Shown here in pieces: positions 6,381 through 16,115 of a stretch of 64,000 nt of DNA. Both the position numbers and the translations under genes were made by a program. The DNA comes from an uncultured Bacteroidaceae bacterium (lineage in GTDB: Bacteria; Bacteroidota; Bacteroidia; Bacteroidales; Bacteroidaceae). Below the pieces are notes generated by a model, which saw only the letters and a list, made by a program, of their open reading frames with translations, was not told the DNA's origin and searched no databases. Location: the NCBI GenBank assembly GCA_905234605.1, contig CAJOIE010000003.1, positions 1-64,000 on the forward strand. The letters run 5' to 3'. Position 1 is the first letter of the stretch. Every line of letters starts with the position of its first letter.

Positions 6381-9300
6381 TCAGCGTACAACCTTCTTGC
6401 CGCCTACGATGTAGAGCCCCTTGCGGGCACGGTCAACGCGCTGGCCGGCGAGATTGTAGACGGGAGCTTCGGCCGCGACGGTCTCGATGGCGTTCACACC
6501 CGTTGGAGTGCCGAAGCCGAAGCTGAGGCTCTTCACAGCACCGCCTGCATCATAGGTGAGGTATGCCTTGTAGGCTGTTGCGGTGAAGGCGGCATCCACG
6601 GAGTAGAAGGCCTGCGTGCCGCTCTGGGTCTGAAGCACATAGTTGTTGGCATCGGCAGCGATGGTGGCTGCGGTGTACACGCCAGTGAGCAGACCTGCCG
6701 TGTAGGTGTCAGCACTGGCTGTGCCCCAGCCTGTGAGGGTCTTGCTGAAGTCGTTATCCGAATCCGCGTTCTTGATGATGTATGGAGTGTTTGCGGCGGG
6801 CTCGGCCACGGGCTCCATGGTCACAGTGTTGGTGATGCCGTTGACTGCGTCGGTGCTGTAGAAGGTGATGTTGCCGAAGCCGCTGCTCACGTCGGGAGTG
6901 AAGGGGAAGATGACGGTGCCGTATTTGCCGGCCTTGGCTGCGACGGTCACACTGGCCTGCACTGCCTCGGCGATGCTCCAGTTGCTGTTGGCACTCGACG
7001 TGTAGAGGTCACCATTATTCTCCGCACCGAGCTTCTTGTTGGCGGCAGAGGTGTTGAGGAGGTAGAACAGCCCAGGAGTCGTGGCGTCCGGCGACACAAG
7101 GATGCCCAGCGGTGTCTTCTCGCCATCCACGTCGGTGGCAAGAAGCGTGCGGATGCCGTCGGCACCTGTACTTGCACCCCATGGCACACCGTTGCAGATG
7201 TAGCGCTTCTGACCCTCGTTGTCGGTGAAGTAGATATAATAGGTGTTAGCGTCACCTGTGCTCTCGAACTGGAAGGCCTGAGCCTTGTAGTCGGCTGCTG
7301 TCTGGAAGGGCATGCCATAGCCGCTCTGTGCACCATCATTCTTGGAGAAGGTCAGCGCGCCCTTGTTGGCAAGTGTCAGCTTGTAGTATGCACTGGTAGA
7401 GGGAGCATTGATGGCAGCATTATTGTTGTAGGCAGCAATGGCGGCAGTGAGAGCCGATGTCAGGGTCGTCACGTCGTCCACCTCTGTGTCGGCAGCAAGA
7501 GAGAAGCTCTCTGCATTGCTCTTGGCTGTGGTATATGCTGCCCACAGGCTTGCGTCGGCGGTGGCATCATACTGGAACACACCGGTGCCTGTGTTGGTGC
7601 GCTGTGTGAGCGATGCTACTGTCTTGGCATCGTTGAGAGCCACAAGAGCCTCCATGATGGCCACGTTGTCGGCATCATCGGTCTGCACTGTAGCATCGCA
7701 GAAACTCATCCATCTGTACTGCGCATCGGCGGTAGCCTCGACAGCCACCTCAACCTGAGCAGGCTCTTCGAGAGTGAACCTCACGTAGCGCCACTGCCAT
7801 CCGCGACCTGCTCCGCTATTGGCATAAGTGTGCCCCTCGCCGGTAGTGAAGTCGGTTGCTCCGCTTGTGTTGATACCCAGACCCGTGTCGCCCTTCGGGA
7901 AGTCGTTCACGGAGCCGAGCAGCTCGGGAGCCTCAGGGTCGGTCACGTCGGTCACGTTGAGTGTGAGGGTCACGTGGTCGGCAGCCGTGCGGCCTGCCAC
8001 CTTGAATATATAGTTGCCAGCAGGCAGCGAGAGTGTCTGGTCGTAGGTCACCGTCCAGGAAGGCAAAGTGTAGGCACCACCGCTCTGCTCCAGATACTGC
8101 CTTGAGCCATCATCGCTCCAGTGCTGGCTCGACATAACACCAGCGTTAGAACTCTGGTTCCATGTGCCGAGATCTACGGCATTGTTGAAGTTGGTGTTCA
8201 CGTAGTCGTACTCATCCACCATCAAGTTCTGCGTGGCTGTGAGGGCTGTGGCAGCCGTAGTCGAGGCCGCTGCAGCATACTTGTCGGCGTCAGCATCGGC
8301 AATGCCGAGAGCTTTTGCCTTTGCAATCTCACGTGCCAGTGCCTCGTAGTAGGGGGCAGCTGCCGTGAAAGTTGCTGTGGCGGTGGTCAGGGCGTCTGTC
8401 TTCGCAATGTAGTCGGCCTTGCTTGTGCCTGTAGGCACATTGGCGATAGCGGCATTGAGAGCAGCATATTCCGAGCCTACTGTCACCGTGGAATAAGTCG
8501 TCTTGGCACTGTTGGCAGCTGTGACAGCTTCTGACCAGCGAGTAGCATAAGCCGAGTAGTCGATGGCTGAGCCGTAGAACTTCAGTGTGAAGTTGCGGAA
8601 GATGGTCCACTTGTCGGTCTGCGTGTCTGTATTCTCTATGCCAATCTCCAGGTTTGTGCTGGCATCCTCAAGGGCAAACTTCAGAGCCACACGTCCGTTG
8701 CCTGCATCGAAGTAGTCTTTGGCCATCGACATGGTGTTGACGATGTCTGCACCTACGCCAGGAATGAGTATACGGTCATCGCCGGCATAGAAGTAGGTGG
8801 TGTGGTCGCCTGCGCGGTGGAAGCCCGTCACGCCGAACTCCCATGTGCCGCGCGGCAGGGTCAGGGTCTGGTAGAACTTGAAGTTCTGCTGGTAGAACTC
8901 GGTCTCGCCGTAGTTGACGACAGCCCAGCTATAGCTAGTGTTGGGAGTGCCCTCGGCTGTCCATCCAGTGGTATTCTCGCTCACAGTCGGGTTCACGACG
9001 AGGAAGTTGGTGAGGTCGAAGTAGGCGTTGGTGTCGAAGGTGACAGCCGTGGCGAAGTCGAGCACGTGGCTCTTGATGTCGGCAACGGCTGTGTTGAGTG
9101 CCGAGAGCGTAGTTGCAGCATCGGCAGCGTCAATATAGCCCTGGAAGGCAGCCAGCTCGGTGGTGCCTACTGTGTAGTCGGTCTGCGCCACGAGAGCCTT
9201 AGTCTCAAGGACAAGCGTGTAGGCTGCCTGAATGTCGGAGGTGGCATACGTGGAGACAGCTGTGTTGATAGCGTCGATGGCTGCGGTGTACTCATCTGCC

Positions 9301-10511
9301 GTGGACCATGTTGTATTCTGTTCATCCACCACATCGTCAATAGCTGCGTATGCTGCTGTAGGAATAATGCCTTCGTATGTTGCTGCGTTTGCAACAGCAT
9401 CGTCAAGCATTGCCTGATACATGGCCAAGCTGTAAATCTGAGTCAGCGTGAATTGCCCGAAGGGGTTCCAGATATATTGCCCTGCCCATCCATCAGCTAC
9501 CACACCAAGTTCAATCGTACCATTAGTCACGTAAGTGTAGAACGTATGGCCATAACCGTTGGCTGTTGTGATGCCAGAACGACCATTTGCCTTAGCAGGA
9601 ACATCTATCCAGTGCAGGAATTCCTTCTTGTCGTTGTTGGCATAAACAAACGCAGGGCTACTGGTTTTCTCTGAAACCAAGTTGTTAGCTTCAGCAGAGT
9701 TGGCGGGACGATATGTTCCCACGAAGGTAATCCTATAGAGGCCATTGGGAAGTCCGCTTACCGTCTGCTTGGCATAACCGCAACCATCCCAGTATTCAGC
9801 ACAGCCGCTGCCAACGCCCCAACCTTCCGTTTGACTACTGTTACCTTTTCCTCGATTGCCAAGCATCCCGTGTGACCACCCTTCATCATTGGTGCCAATT
9901 GTGGGGTTAGTAATCTTCGAAGTCTGGTCCACAGAAACGTAGTCCACACCTGCAATCTCGCTTTCCAACGCAGACACAGAGGATATGCCAGTGAGCCCCA
10001 TGGATGTGGCCATCGCAGCTGCACGGCCGTCATAGTAGGCCTGCAGGGCAGCGTCATACTGCGTCTTGGTGAGGAAGTTCCACACGGTAGCCGCCGAGGC
10101 GTCGGTCGTTGTGCCGATTGGTTTCTCCTTGTAGGCATTCTCCGAGCCGTTGTTCACGAGATAGTTGCCGTTCAGGCTGACCGTGTAGCCACCCGTGACT
10201 GCGGTGATGGTGTAGTCAGCCAAAACCTGATCTACATACTGTGCTGCGCCAAGTCCCACATTGACATTCTTGACGGTGTTCCACATCACATTCTTGAGCT
10301 GGTAGACATTCCCCGACACAAGGACTGCCTCAAAGCCGAGACCACCCACGTCCTTCATTACAGCCTTGGTCGACCAGGCGTCACCCTGACTGAGGAATTG
10401 TCCTGTACCAGTGTCCTGCAGCCAGTACACCGTTCCACTGGTCAGCTGCGCACTGGCGCCCACGCTGACCATTGCCGCTAAAGCGGCCAAGAAGAGTTTA
10501 ATCTTCTTCAT
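6381..10511 (-). CDS. Giant secreted multidomain protein with C-terminal tail signature
   Basis: 1376 aa, start at MKKIKLFLAALAAM, which opens a signal peptide ending GASAQ. It contains several repeated helical segments of the FIVAR type ('AYTLVLETKALVAQTDYTV', 'DKYAAAASTTAATALTATQN'), interspersed with beta-rich modules that contain 'NPTVSENTTGW' and 'GTWEFGVTGFHRAGDHTT', like carbohydrate-binding jelly rolls. The C-terminus has 'PVYNLAGQRVD' and 'KGLYIVGGKKVVR', the tail found on many secreted proteins of Prevotella-like bacteria and thought to guide export or anchoring. No catalytic domain is recognised, so an adhesin or glycan-binding role is the best guess. The 62-aa gene follows on the same strand. 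A TACATTTG -7 element lies at 10625-10618. Confidence 0.75.
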   Translation of the reverse strand: MKKIKLFLAALAAMVSVGASAQLTSGTVYWLQDTGTGQFLSQGDAWSTKAVMKDVGGLGFEAVLVSGNVYQLKNVMWNTVKNVNVGLGAAQYVDQVLADYTITAVTGGYTVSLNGNYLVNNGSENAYKEKPIGTTTDASAATVWNFLTKTQYDAALQAYYDGRAAAMATSMGLTGISSVSALESEIAGVDYVSVDQTSKITNPTIGTNDEGWSHGMLGNRGKGNSSQTEGWGVGSGCAEYWDGCGYAKQTVSGLPNGLYRITFVGTYRPANSAEANNLVSEKTSSPAFVYANNDKKEFLHWIDVPAKANGRSGITTANGYGHTFYTYVTNGTIELGVVADGWAGQYIWNPFGQFTLTQIYSLAMYQAMLDDAVANAATYEGIIPTAAYAAIDDVVDEQNTTWSTADEYTAAIDAINTAVSTYATSDIQAAYTLVLETKALVAQTDYTVGTTELAAFQGYIDAADAATTLSALNTAVADIKSHVLDFATAVTFDTNAYFDLTNFLVVNPTVSENTTGWTAEGTPNTSYSWAVVNYGETEFYQQNFKFYQTLTLPRGTWEFGVTGFHRAGDHTTYFYAGDDRILIPGVGADIVNTMSMAKDYFDAGNGRVALKFALEDASTNLEIGIENTDTQTDKWTIFRNFTLKFYGSAIDYSAYATRWSEAVTAANSAKTTYSTVTVGSEYAALNAAIANVPTGTSKADYIAKTDALTTATATFTAAAPYYEALAREIAKAKALGIADADADKYAAAASTTAATALTATQNLMVDEYDYVNTNFNNAVDLGTWNQSSNAGVMSSQHWSDDGSRQYLEQSGGAYTLPSWTVTYDQTLSLPAGNYIFKVAGRTAADHVTLTLNVTDVTDPEAPELLGSVNDFPKGDTGLGINTSGATDFTTGEGHTYANSGAGRGWQWRYVRFTLEEPAQVEVAVEATADAQYRWMSFCDATVQTDDADNVAIMEALVALNDAKTVASLTQRTNTGTGVFQYDATADASLWAAYTTAKSNAESFSLAADTEVDDVTTLTSALTAAIAAYNNNAAINAPSTSAYYKLTLANKGALTFSKNDGAQSGYGMPFQTAADYKAQAFQFESTGDANTYYIYFTDNEGQKRYICNGVPWGASTGADGIRTLLATDVDGEKTPLGILVSPDATTPGLFYLLNTSAANKKLGAENNGDLYTSSANSNWSIAEAVQASVTVAAKAGKYGTVIFPFTPDVSSGFGNITFYSTDAVNGITNTVTMEPVAEPAANTPYIIKNADSDNDFSKTLTGWGTASADTYTAGLLTGVYTAATIAADANNYVLQTQSGTQAFYSVDAAFTATAYKAYLTYDAGGAVKSLSFGFGTPTGVNAIETVAAEAPVYNLAGQRVDRARKGLYIVGGKKVVR

Positions 10512-10975
10512 GTTAAGGAAATAAGTTAAGTTAATAAAGTTAGTTGTAGGTACAAAGAACGGGTGTGCGCGCCCGCACACAACAATATTCTCGCGTACAT
10601 GCGCGGGAAAGACGCCGCAAATGTAGCAATAGTGCGCCTTCCACCCCCGACCATGTTAAAGCGTGTTAATCAGCTTGAAAAAGTTGCAGCAAGGGGTGGA
10701 TGAAACAGGAAATGTTGGATAGAGGAACAGCTTGAACGCGTTTTCTGCAAGAAAGAGCGTTTCAGAAACTTGCAGATATGTATGGCGTTGACGCAGTAGC
10801 CCACAAAAAAACTCAGTGGACTGAGTCATTGGGGCTCAATCCACTGAGTGGTACTCACGTCTGCCGCCGCAGGCGAGACGCCTGCGTACCATACTCTCGA
10901 CGGCATGATACCCCTTCTCCCACGGGAGATGGGGGGACAGGGTGAGTATAGAAAGAGAGGTTGGATGGCGAGGCT
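10512..10975. other. Intergenic stretch with hairpins and a promoter
   Basis: No gene. It holds a possible promoter of the giant protein (TACATTTG on the minus strand, 10625-10618), an inverted repeat TCTGCAAG/CTTGCAGA (10744-10751, 10769-10776), the tdh terminator (10804-10849) and a perfect CGCAGGCG-AGA-CGCCTGCG hairpin (10868-10886) close to the tdh stop. Confidence 0.6.
10804..10849 (-). terminator. Rho-independent terminator downstream of tdh
   Basis: ACTCAGTGGA (10811-10820) pairs with TCCACTGAGT (10840-10849). On the minus strand the stem is followed by T7 (10810-10804). Confidence 0.85.
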
Positions 10976-11932
10976 TCAGCTGGCCAGACGGGCAGTGAGC
11001 TTCTCGAGCATGTCGCGCGTCATGGCGGCGATGCCGTACTCAGGCCGCCAGCCCCACTCCTCACGTGCGCAACTGTCGTCGAGGCTGTCGGGCCAGCTCT
11101 CGGCGATGGCCTGCTTGAGAGGATCCACCCTGTACTCCATCTCGAAGGTGGGCACGCGGCGCTTAATCTGCGCATAGATATTCTCCGGCGCGAAGCTCAT
11201 GGCGGTAACATTGAAGCCGTTGCGGTGACGCAGGCGTGTGGGGTCGGCTTCCATGAGGCTGATGGCTGCGCGGAGGCCGTCTGGCATGTACATCATGTCC
11301 ATGCGTGTGCCTTCGGCAATGGGGCAGACGAAACGCTCACCGCGCACGGCGGCATAGAAGATGTCAACGGCATAGTCGGTGGTGCCGCCACCAGGAGGTG
11401 TGACATAGCTGATGAGCCCAGGGAAGCGCACTGAGCGTGTGTCCACGCCATATTTCTGATAGTAGTAGTCGGAGAGGAGCTCGGTGGTCACCTTGCTGAC
11501 GCCGTAGATGGTGCGCGGCCGCTGTATGGTGTCCTGCGGCGTGAGCTCGTGGGGTGTGTTGGGTCCGAAGCTGCCTATGCTGGAGGGAGTGAACACGGCG
11601 CACTGCCGCTCGCGTGCCACCTCGAGCACGTTCCACAGGCCGTCGATGCCAATCTTCCATGCCAGGCGCGGCTTCTGCTCTGCCACGACGCTGAGCAACG
11701 CTGCCAGGTTGTAGATGGTGTCCACGCCATGCTCTGCCACGACGGCGGCGAGCTGCTCACCGTCAGTGACATCGGCTACGGCCGAGGGACCGCCTTCGGC
11801 CAGCGCCCCCTTGGGCTCAGCACCAGGAATGTAGCCAGCCACGACGTGGCTGCCACCATATATTTCACGCAGTTTGTGGGTGAGCTCAGAGCCTATCTGA
11901 CCCGTGGAGCCGATGACAAGGATATTCTTCAT
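10976..11932 (-). CDS. tdh: L-threonine 3-dehydrogenase, NAD-epimerase (SDR) type
   Basis: 318 aa. The Rossmann start 'GSTGQIGSEL' (residues 8-17) binds NAD. 'SIGSFGP' and the catalytic 'YGVSK' form the Ser/Tyr/Lys set, and 'RFPGLISYVTPPGGGTTDYA' is characteristic of the short-chain type of threonine dehydrogenase described in Flavobacterium and trypanosomes. It oxidises L-threonine to 2-amino-3-ketobutyrate in the cytosol. The next enzyme, Kbl, is encoded at 13811 on the opposite strand with a GH43-like gene between. The promoter region contains TACCTTTG on the minus strand at 11995-11988. Confidence 0.9.
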   Translation of the reverse strand: MKNILVIGSTGQIGSELTHKLREIYGGSHVVAGYIPGAEPKGALAEGGPSAVADVTDGEQLAAVVAEHGVDTIYNLAALLSVVAEQKPRLAWKIGIDGLWNVLEVARERQCAVFTPSSIGSFGPNTPHELTPQDTIQRPRTIYGVSKVTTELLSDYYYQKYGVDTRSVRFPGLISYVTPPGGGTTDYAVDIFYAAVRGERFVCPIAEGTRMDMMYMPDGLRAAISLMEADPTRLRHRNGFNVTAMSFAPENIYAQIKRRVPTFEMEYRVDPLKQAIAESWPDSLDDSCAREEWGWRPEYGIAAMTRDMLEKLTARLAS

Positions 11933-11987
11933 ATATCAATGTGAAAGGTGAGAGTTGAGTGGCACACATTGCGCGGCCTGCTCGCCA

Positions 11988-12018
11988 CAAAGGTAGGGTT
12001 TCGGTTGGAACAATCAAC
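11988..12018 (-). promoter_or_regulatory. Promoter of tdh
   Basis: GTTG (12018-12015), 19 bp, TACCTTTG (11995-11988) on the minus strand, 56 bp before the start codon. A divergent TATCTTTG for the GH43 gene is at 12082-12089. Confidence 0.6.
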
Positions 12019-12126
12019 TCTAAACACTAAACATTAAGCCGCAAGTGCCCAACTTTCACCTCCCGTCTTTCAGCATTCCACTATCTTTGTGCACCTTTGT
12101 AGGCATAATCATGCACGCACACAGCC

Positions 12127-13719
12127 ATGCCACGCTACTTTCACTCCATTGTGCTGCTACTCGCCTGCCTCATTGCGGCTCCCACGGCAACAGCCTCCGG
12201 CACCATACGTAACGACCGTTTCTGGCTCACCGTCGAAGGCACTCCCATCTACTCGCAAGGCGGCGGCATATTCCGCTTCCACTGTCCGCAGACAGGGCGT
12301 GAGCGCTACTTCTGGTATGGCGTACGCTATGCCGAGGCCGTGCGCTATGCCGCTCAGCCCACGTCCCACCTGCAAGGCTGCACCTTCGAGGCCGTGACAT
12401 GCTACGTCTCCGACGACCTCGTGACGTGGACCACGGTGGGCGATGTGCTCACACGCGACGAGGTGGCACAGCACTGCCGCGTGGGCTGGTTAGGGCGCAT
12501 GGGGGTAGCCCGCGTGGCCGATGCCGGCTGCTACGCCTTGCTCATACAGTGCGACAATAGTGTGCTCTTTGCCACGGCCGACACGCCCACAGACCCCTTC
12601 CACTGGCATCGGCGCAAGGACATGAAGTCGCTCATCGGCACCCACAACACCGGCGACCAGACAGTGTTCACCGACCCCGACACAGGCCGCTCCTACCTCA
12701 TCTACAGCTATGGCAACGGGCGCGACAAGGGCTATGTCTCGGAGATAGGCCTGCGCGGCGACAGCATCGACCTGATGGACTGCACCGAGGTGTTCCGCGG
12801 TGCGAGCCGTGAGGGCAACTGCATGTTCAAGTACGCCGGCCGCTACTACCTCTGCGCCTCCAACATCTATGGCTGGAACGCCTCGCTCCCCTACTACCTC
12901 GTGAGCGACGACATACGCGGCCCCTACCTGCCGGCCAACGACATGCAGGTTATCGGCGGCTCGGAGGCCGACTATGCCCATGTGACACAGACAGGCTTCT
13001 TTGTCGACGTGCGCGGCACGGAGCAGGAGACCATCGTGTACTGCGGCGACCGTTGGACCGACTTTGCCAGCAACGGACTTGGCTACAACCAATGGCTGCC
13101 CATGAGCTTCGACGGTGCCAAGCCGCTGCTCCACTCGCTGTCGGAGTGGGAACTCGATGCCCGCACCGGTCGCTGGAGCGTTGGCCGCGGCAACAACTAC
13201 GTGCTCAACCCCAGCTTCGATGCAGACCGCCAGCAGCTGCCGAGCACCAACAAGCCACGCCAGGAGCACATCACTGGTTGGCAGACCACCGTGCTACGCG
13301 GCCATGCCATTGTGGCAGGCGACACCGCTTCGCCACGCCTCAACCAGCGCAACACGGCAGCCGACCGCGAGCACGTCACAGGCAAGTTTGCGCTGTGCAT
13401 CACAGATGCCGTGCCCTTTGAGCGGCACGTGAGCCAACGCGTGGCAGGCACCCCGGGCATTCCCCTGCCGCAAGCCACCTACACCCTGCGCTGCAACATA
13501 CGCACCACTGCCCAGGCACCACCATTCACTACTATATATATGTACGCGCGTACAGCAGCCGCCACACGCCGCGCAAGCCTGCGCCCCACAACGACGTGGC
13601 AGGCCTTCGAACTGCATGGCATAACGGTGGACGACGGCGAGGTGGAAGTGGGCTTCCATGCCGCAGGCCCCGCCGGAGCCGAGTGCTACATTGACGACGT
13701 GGAGCTCACACGCGACTGA
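12127..13719 (+). CDS. Secreted GH43-like glycosidase (exo-beta-1,3-galactanase-like) with C-terminal jelly roll
   Basis: 530 aa; signal peptide 1-24 (ending TATAS). The N-terminal two thirds form a five-bladed propeller with 'YSQGGGIFRF' (42-51) and 'YFWYG' (61-65), like the 'HGGGI..YYWYG' motif of GH43 exo-beta-1,3-galactanases, which lack the usual catalytic aspartate base. Further blade motifs are 'YSYGNGRDKGYVSEI' and 'SREGNCMFKYAGRYYLCAS'. Residues about 360-530 ('NNYVLNPSFDAD' to 'CYIDDVELTRD') are a carbohydrate-binding-like beta-sandwich. It should trim galactan or arabinogalactan outside the cell. It sits between tdh (divergent) and kbl (92 bp downstream, same strand). Confidence 0.8.
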   Translation: MPRYFHSIVLLLACLIAAPTATASGTIRNDRFWLTVEGTPIYSQGGGIFRFHCPQTGRERYFWYGVRYAEAVRYAAQPTSHLQGCTFEAVTCYVSDDLVTWTTVGDVLTRDEVAQHCRVGWLGRMGVARVADAGCYALLIQCDNSVLFATADTPTDPFHWHRRKDMKSLIGTHNTGDQTVFTDPDTGRSYLIYSYGNGRDKGYVSEIGLRGDSIDLMDCTEVFRGASREGNCMFKYAGRYYLCASNIYGWNASLPYYLVSDDIRGPYLPANDMQVIGGSEADYAHVTQTGFFVDVRGTEQETIVYCGDRWTDFASNGLGYNQWLPMSFDGAKPLLHSLSEWELDARTGRWSVGRGNNYVLNPSFDADRQQLPSTNKPRQEHITGWQTTVLRGHAIVAGDTASPRLNQRNTAADREHVTGKFALCITDAVPFERHVSQRVAGTPGIPLPQATYTLRCNIRTTAQAPPFTTIYMYARTAAATRRASLRPTTTWQAFELHGITVDDGEVEVGFHAAGPAGAECYIDDVELTRD

Positions 13720-13740
13720 CCACCCAAGAACAAGATAGCT

Positions 13741-13794
13741 TCTATAGTTCCTATAGTTACTATAGCCCCTATAATCCCTATTACTCCTATCCTA
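13741..13794 (+). repeat. Six degenerate 9-bp tandem repeats, consensus CCTATAGTT
   Basis: Units at 13741, 13750, 13759, 13768, 13777 and 13786 all contain CTAT in register, and decay from TATAGTT to TATCCTA along the array. The array fills most of the gap between the GH43 stop (13719) and the kbl start (13811), so it would lie in the 5' region of the kbl message. Confidence 0.8.
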
Positions 13795-13810
13795 ACAACC
13801 CACCTATCAC

Positions 13811-14998
13811 ATGTACGGTAAATTCCAACAGCACCTCGCCCAGACACTGGCAGAGATCCGCGAGGCAGGCCTCTACAAGGAAGAGCGCCTCATTGAGAGT
13901 CCACAGGCCGCAGCCATCGAAGTGGCCGGCAAGGAAGTGCTCAACTTCTGCGCCAACAACTACCTCGGACTCAGCAACAACCCACGCCTCATCGAGGGAG
14001 CCAAGCGCATGATGGACCGCCGAGGCTATGGCATGTCGAGCGTGCGCTTCATCTGTGGCACGCAGGACATTCACAAGCAGCTCGAGGATGCCATCAGCCG
14101 CTTCTTCCACACCGAGGACACCATCCTCTACGCCGCCTGCTTCGATGCCAATGGCGGTGTGTTCGAGCCCCTGCTCACCGAAGAAGATGCCATCATCAGC
14201 GATGCCCTCAACCACGCCTCCATCATCGACGGCGTGCGCCTGTGCAAGGCCAAGCGCTACCGCTATGCCAATGCCGACATGGCCGACCTCGAGCGCCAGC
14301 TGCAGGCCGCCCAGGAGCAACGTTTCCGCATCATCGTCACCGACGGCGTGTTCTCCATGGACGGCAACGTGGCTCCCATGGACAAGATATGCGACCTGGC
14401 CGAGCGCTACGATGCCCTCGTGATGGTCGACGAGAGCCACTCCGCCGGCGTAGTGGGTCCCACAGGGCGCGGCGTGAGCGAGCATTTCGGCACATACGGA
14501 CGCGTGGACATATACACAGGCACTCTGGGCAAGGCCTTCGGCGGTGCCATGGGCGGCTTCACCACAGGTCGCAAGGAGATTATCGACCTTCTGCGGCAGC
14601 GTTCACGCCCCTATCTCTTCTCCAACTCATTGGCTCCGGGCATCGTGGGTGCCGCCCTTGAGGTGTTTGCCATGCTCGAAGAGAGCAACGAGCTGCACGA
14701 CCGTCTCGTGGAGAACGTCAACTACTTCCGCGACCGCATGATGGCCTCCGGCTTCGACATCAAACCGACACAGAGTGCCATCTGCGCCGTGATGCTCTAC
14801 GACGCTCCCCTCTCGCAGCGCTTCGCAGCACGCCTACAGGAAGAAGGCATCTACGTCACCGGCTTCTACTATCCCGTGGTGCCAAAGGGTCAGGCCCGCA
14901 TCCGCGTGCAGATCTCGGCAGGCCACGAGCGTGCACATCTCGACAAGTGCATAGCAGCCTTCGAGAAGGTGGGACGCGAGCTCGGCGTGCTCAAATAG
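13811..14998 (+). CDS. kbl: Glycine C-acetyltransferase (2-amino-3-ketobutyrate CoA ligase)
   Basis: 395 aa, the full family length. A PLP-dependent alpha-oxoamine synthase: '[20 protein letters not shown]' near the N-terminus, '[16 protein letters not shown]' around residue 208 with the PLP-contacting Asp and His, and the Schiff-base lysine in '[12 protein letters not shown]' (about residue 240). It splits 2-amino-3-ketobutyrate with CoA into glycine and acetyl-CoA in the cytosol, completing the threonine pathway begun by Tdh. The closest alternative, 8-amino-7-oxononanoate synthase, is less likely because tdh is nearby. It lies downstream of a 9-bp repeat array and 19 bp before the second GH43 gene. 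Confidence 0.95.
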   Translation: MYGKFQQHLAQTLAEIREAGLYKEERLIESPQAAAIEVAGKEVLNFCANNYLGLSNNPRLIEGAKRMMDRRGYGMSSVRFICGTQDIHKQLEDAISRFFHTEDTILYAACFDANGGVFEPLLTEEDAIISDALNHASIIDGVRLCKAKRYRYANADMADLERQLQAAQEQRFRIIVTDGVFSMDGNVAPMDKICDLAERYDALVMVDESHSAGVVGPTGRGVSEHFGTYGRVDIYTGTLGKAFGGAMGGFTTGRKEIIDLLRQRSRPYLFSNSLAPGIVGAALEVFAMLEESNELHDRLVENVNYFRDRMMASGFDIKPTQSAICAVMLYDAPLSQRFAARLQEEGIYVTGFYYPVVPKGQARIRVQISAGHERAHLDKCIAAFEKVGRELGVLK

Positions 14999-15017
14999 CT
15001 CACCCAGACCTAATGCC

Positions 15018-16094
15018 ATGAACGCACACCGATGCCTGACAGCCGCCCTCGTGGCGGTCATGACATGCACATCGCTGCCCTCCGTGGCGCAACCCACAGC
15101 GCCACGGAGAGGCATGCGTCGCACCACATTCACCACTACGGAGCCGATGGTGCACGACCCCGTCATGGCCTACGAGAACGGCGTGTACTATGTCTTCTCC
15201 ACCGGCATGGGCATACAGCAGATGCACTCACGCGACATGCAGGAATGGACCGTGGAGGCACATCCTGCCCTGCGTCCCATGGCCGCGTGGACACACGACA
15301 GCGTAGCCAGTTTCCGCAGCCACGTCTGGGCTCCCGACGTGCTGCGCTACCGCGGCCGCTGGTGGATGGCCTACTCATGCTCCACCTTCGGGCGCAACAC
15401 CTCGGCCATAGGCCTGGCATCGACAGCCTCGCTGGCTACTACCGACAGCGTGCCACCCACATGGCAGGATCATGGCTGCATCGTGGCCTCACGTGAGGGA
15501 CGCGACAACTGGAACGCCATAGACCCCGCCTTCATCGTCGACGACGAGGGCACGCCATGGCTCGCATGGGGCTCCTTCTGGGACGGCATACAGATAGCCC
15601 GCCTCGACACCACGCTGCACATTGCCCAAGGCGAGCAGCCGCGCACCATTGCCCGCCGCATGGCCTTGCGCGACACCACCTATGCCGCTCCCAACCCCAC
15701 GTCGCAGCATGCGGGGCGCAATGCCATCGAGGCACCCTTCATCTTTCGCCACGGTGGCTACTACTATCTTTTCGTGAGCCACGACTACTGTTGCCGCGGC
15801 ATCCGCAGCAACTACAAGGTGGTGGTGGGGCGTGCCACAAGCGTTGAAGGGCCATACCTCGACAGCCATGGCAAGCCCATGACCGAGGGGGGCGGCAAAC
15901 TCGTAGTGGAAGGCGACAGACAGACCTTCGAGGCCATTGGCCACTGTGCCGTCTACACCATGCCCGACCCAGCCACCGGCCAGCCTCACGACTACTTCGT
16001 GTGCCATGCCTACAGCATAGCACACGACGGTCAGGCCATACTATACCTGCGCCCCATGGAATGGACAGCAGAAGGATGGCCGGTGCTCAAGTGA
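15018..16094 (+). CDS. Secreted GH43 arabinan endo-1,5-alpha-L-arabinosidase
   Basis: 358 aa; signal peptide 1-24 (ending SVAQ). The GH43 catalytic set is visible: base Asp47 in 'MVHDPVM', pKa-modulating Asp169 in 'NAIDPAFI' and general acid Glu238 in 'NAIEAPFIF'. 'LFVSHDYCCRGIRSNYKVVV' followed by 'GPYLD' is the hallmark of endo-arabinanases, where the His helps bind a structural metal. It should cut alpha-1,5-arabinan in the periplasm or outside. It follows kbl by 19 bp, so a metabolic gene lies between two glycosidases on one strand. It is convergent with asnA, 21 bp away. Confidence 0.9.
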   Translation: MNAHRCLTAALVAVMTCTSLPSVAQPTAPRRGMRRTTFTTTEPMVHDPVMAYENGVYYVFSTGMGIQQMHSRDMQEWTVEAHPALRPMAAWTHDSVASFRSHVWAPDVLRYRGRWWMAYSCSTFGRNTSAIGLASTASLATTDSVPPTWQDHGCIVASREGRDNWNAIDPAFIVDDEGTPWLAWGSFWDGIQIARLDTTLHIAQGEQPRTIARRMALRDTTYAAPNPTSQHAGRNAIEAPFIFRHGGYYYLFVSHDYCCRGIRSNYKVVVGRATSVEGPYLDSHGKPMTEGGGKLVVEGDRQTFEAIGHCAVYTMPDPATGQPHDYFVCHAYSIAHDGQAILYLRPMEWTAEGWPVLK

Positions 16095-16115
16095 GGGAAT
16101 GGCTCAGGCTCAGGC

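Noticed and set aside
6330-8105. 591-aa plus-strand frame
   Set aside because: It lies antisense to the giant secreted protein, has Cys/Gly/Val-rich low-complexity composition and no family motif. It is a by-product of codon bias in a GC-rich gene.
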